From Propionivibrio sp. (GTDB taxonomy: Bacteria > Pseudomonadota > Gammaproteobacteria > Burkholderiales > Rhodocyclaceae): DNA of 42,711 nt. Below are positions 41,111 through 42,711 of the stretch, in pieces. Below the pieces are notes generated by a model that saw nothing but the letters and a program-made list of their open reading frames with translations, was not told where the DNA came from and did no database searches. Both the position numbers and the translations under genes were made by a program. Where the stretch lies: NCBI GenBank assembly GCA_029975435.1, contig JARKPC010000014.1:1-42711 (forward strand). The letters run 5' to 3'. Each line of letters opens with the position of its first letter. The first letter of the stretch is position 1.

Positions 41111-42385
41111 ATGAACAAGATTCTTACGATGATCGTTGCGATCGCCCTCATGTCGGTGGGCGGTGCAATTGCCCAAGTCTCTGCAACGAAAAGCGGAAAA
41201 AATCCCGTGGTACTGAATTGGTATTCACAGGCAGCTTCGTTGAGCAAGTCCCAAGAACTTATTGTCAAGACTTTCAACGATCAGAATCCTGATATCCGCA
41301 TCAATGTTGTGGAGCTTCCCGAAGCTGCGAACGACAAACTCCAGGCTTTGGTTATCGCGTTGCGAGGGGGGGATTCCACGATCGATTTCTTCAACGCCGA
41401 TGTTACGTGGACGGCGACATTTGCTGCGGCGGGTCTCATCGAGCCGGTGGATAAGTATTTCCCGGTCAAAGAACGCGAATTGCATTTGCCAGGTTCAATC
41501 CAGGCTGCCACGTACAACGGTCAGATCTGGGGATTCCCCTTCCGGACCGACGCTGGCGTGCTCTACTACCGTACCGACCTTCTGGCGAAGTACAAGAAAC
41601 CGGTTCCTGCGACTTATGACGAGCTGTTTGGAACTGCCAAGGAAATCAACGCCAAGGAGGGTGGCGGGCTTTATGCACTTGTTGGTAGTTATGCCAACGG
41701 CGAAGGTCTGACCTGCAACGCTGTGGAGTGGTTCTATTCAAACGGAGGCCAGGTTGTAGACGCCAAAGGCAATGTTGTTATCGATTCTCCGAACAATGTT
41801 CAGATACTTGCTCTGATCGCAGCTGCATATAAGGATAAACTGATTCCGGAAGGGGCTTTGTCCTATGGTGCCGTGGATGCCCGCACGGCCATGTACCAGG
41901 GTAAGCAGGTTTTCCTGCGGGCCTGGCCGAAGGAATATGCCATGGGCCAGGACCCAAAGAATTCCGTCGTTGTCGGCAAACTCGGCGTGGCGCCATTACC
42001 CCGTGGGCCGCAGGGGAGTCAAGGCGTGAGCGTGGTTGGAGGGTGGCAGCTCTTCCTGAACAAGAACTCGAAACACAAGGATGAATCCATCAGATTCATG
42101 AAGTTCTACGCGAGCGCTTACGCGCAGAAGGAACATGCACTGAAGGATACGTATCTGCCGACCCTGCAATCCCTTTACACCGATGCAGACATTCTTAAGG
42201 CATACCCCTTCTATACCTCATTCTCCGATGTGCTGAAGCATGCGGTTCCGCGGCCTCAGTCTCCCTTCTATTCAGAGATTTCAGGCATTTTGTCATCGGA
42301 AGTACAAAATGCGATCAAAGGCAACAAGAGCGCATCCAAAGCGCTGGCAGACGCCCAAAAAGCCATGAAGATGGTCGGTCAATAG
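41111..42385 (+). CDS. Carbohydrate ABC transporter solute-binding protein
   Basis: A 424-residue family 1 extracellular solute-binding protein. The signal peptide is about residues 1-21 (MNKILTMIVAIALMSVGG then AIAQ). The mature protein follows the UgpB/MalE pattern: NWYSQAASLSKSQELIVKTF, FFNADVTWTATFAAAGLIEPV, NGQIWGFPFRTDAGVLYYRTDLL, AMYQGKQVFLRAWPKEY and GGWQLFLNKNSKHKDESIRF. It delivers an oligo- or monosaccharide in the periplasm. GGAGG lies six bases before ATG 41111. The next gene should be a permease or ATPase; an ATPase start follows but is interrupted. No permease is in the window. Confidence 0.92.
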   Translation: MNKILTMIVAIALMSVGGAIAQVSATKSGKNPVVLNWYSQAASLSKSQELIVKTFNDQNPDIRINVVELPEAANDKLQALVIALRGGDSTIDFFNADVTWTATFAAAGLIEPVDKYFPVKERELHLPGSIQAATYNGQIWGFPFRTDAGVLYYRTDLLAKYKKPVPATYDELFGTAKEINAKEGGGLYALVGSYANGEGLTCNAVEWFYSNGGQVVDAKGNVVIDSPNNVQILALIAAAYKDKLIPEGALSYGAVDARTAMYQGKQVFLRAWPKEYAMGQDPKNSVVVGKLGVAPLPRGPQGSQGVSVVGGWQLFLNKNSKHKDESIRFMKFYASAYAQKEHALKDTYLPTLQSLYTDADILKAYPFYTSFSDVLKHAVPRPQSPFYSEISGILSSEVQNAIKGNKSASKALADAQKAMKMVGQ

Positions 42386-42426
42386 ATTAGCCAGACTGGT
42401 GATGTAGTGTTCATCTGGATATCGCC

Positions 42427-42452
42427 GCATTCCTCTTGCTTGGGGTGCGGTG
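42427..42452 (+). promoter_or_regulatory. Weak stem-loop after the solute-binding protein gene
   Basis: CCGCA pairs with TGCGG across about 16 bases, in the 156-base gap before the ATPase fragment. Such structures often raise binding-protein mRNA over the downstream genes; here the stem is short. Confidence 0.25.
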
Positions 42453-42541
42453 TCTCTTGATGCATTGCCCCAGGCCCCAGACGGAGACTTGCGCTCCATG
42501 ACATTCGTCGGGACTAACCGAAATAATTGTGGAGGTTCTCT

Positions 42542-42703
42542 ATGGCAACTGTTGATTTGAAGAATATCAACAGTAGTGTCCCAACGTTAATCGAACAGGA
42601 TCAACTGGTTGGGATTTTCCGGTTGATTCAAGGCGGGCGGTACTTTGGTAAGCAGTTGATCCAACGAGGTTCTCTCGAACATGGTCAGGCTCAAGATTTG
42701 TAG
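42542..42703 (+). pseudogene. ABC sugar transporter ATPase (UgpC/MsmK-type), truncated start
   Basis: ATG 42542 has a strong GGAGG site six bases upstream. The first ten residues MATVDLKNIN are the usual start of UgpC/MsmK/MalK-type ATPases, where they continue KSYG or similar. Here the frame changes character at once (SSVPTLIEQDQLVGIF...) and stops at TAG 42701-42703 after 53 codons, with no Walker A motif. The gene therefore appears interrupted near 42571, most simply by a mobile element. Loss of the ATPase would inactivate this ABC system unless another ATPase serves it. The reading rests on only ten matching residues. Confidence 0.55.
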
Positions 42704-42711
42704 GGTTTCGT
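42571..42711 (+). mobile_element. Probable left end of an insertion element
   Basis: From about 42571 the sequence no longer fits the ATPase. It contains the inverted repeat CCCAAC (42580-42585) and GTTGGG (42608-42613). An ATG at 42681 with GAGG ten bases before it opens a frame to the window end, MVRLKICRVS, that could be a transposase start. The family was not identified, and the other end is outside the window. Confidence 0.4.

Noticed and set aside
1-42711. CRISPR array, rRNA or tRNA gene
   Set aside because: No regularly spaced direct repeats, rRNA cores or cloverleaf-like segments were seen in the intergenic regions read.

Overview
The window looks like a chromosomal segment of a betaproteobacterium, most probably in or near Rhodocyclales. 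This rests on the G+C-rich coding style, the gene families (Nac-type LysR regulator, three-part 5-oxoprolinase, DctPQM TRAP transporter, FruB/FruK/FruA fructose PTS with a LacI regulator), and two short palindromic dispersed repeats of the kind common in that group. The genus cannot be fixed from the sequence alone. No rRNA, tRNA or CRISPR array was seen. The window starts inside an ISAs1-type transposase and ends inside what looks like another insertion, so both ends may be IS-bounded assembly ends.

Layout. 1-249: transposase tail. 420-2586: PNPOx-like flavoprotein divergent from a MocR/PdxR-type regulator. 2598-4857: an unknown coiled-coil protein, a GNAT acetyltransferase and a bacteriohemerythrin that lacks one iron-ligand histidine. 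5016-6528: tryptophanase with a candidate leader peptide and a hairpin over its ribosome site. 6604-8751: GntR regulator and exported SGNH hydrolase. 8848-13744: TetR repressor divergent from a tripartite efflux operon (NodT-type outer-membrane lipoprotein, EmrA-like, EmrB-like), with two clear operators. 13835-16998: LysR regulator divergent from an MDR oxidoreductase and an Old Yellow Enzyme. 17047-19352: cysteine synthase and an FMN 2-hydroxyacid dehydrogenase. 19516-22395: TrhA/hemolysin III, alpha/beta hydrolase and MFS exporter, overlapping or coupled.

22392-27251 is a nitrogen-flavoured block: aspartate-type aminotransferase, divergent Nac-like regulator, and pxpB-pxpC-pxpA, which would turn 5-oxoproline into glutamate. 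27621-32215 holds an SDR dehydrogenase, an RraA/HMG-aldolase-like enzyme and a complete TRAP transporter, read here as uptake and oxidation of an unidentified hydroxy acid. 32289-38853 is a complete fructose PTS locus: fruB (IIA-HPr-EI), fruK, fruA (two nearly identical IIB domains plus IIC) and divergent fruR, with three matching operator sequences.

38883-42711 differs in texture, being less G+C rich with sparser intergenic DNA. It carries a polytopic membrane protein resembling the YesL/DUF624 type, a regulator that joins an XRE helix-turn-helix to a SorC-type protein, and a carbohydrate ABC solute-binding protein. After these comes an ABC ATPase gene broken after about ten codons by what looks like an insertion element. 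This is the best candidate for recently acquired and partly broken sugar-uptake DNA, and the regulator is the most unusual protein in the window.
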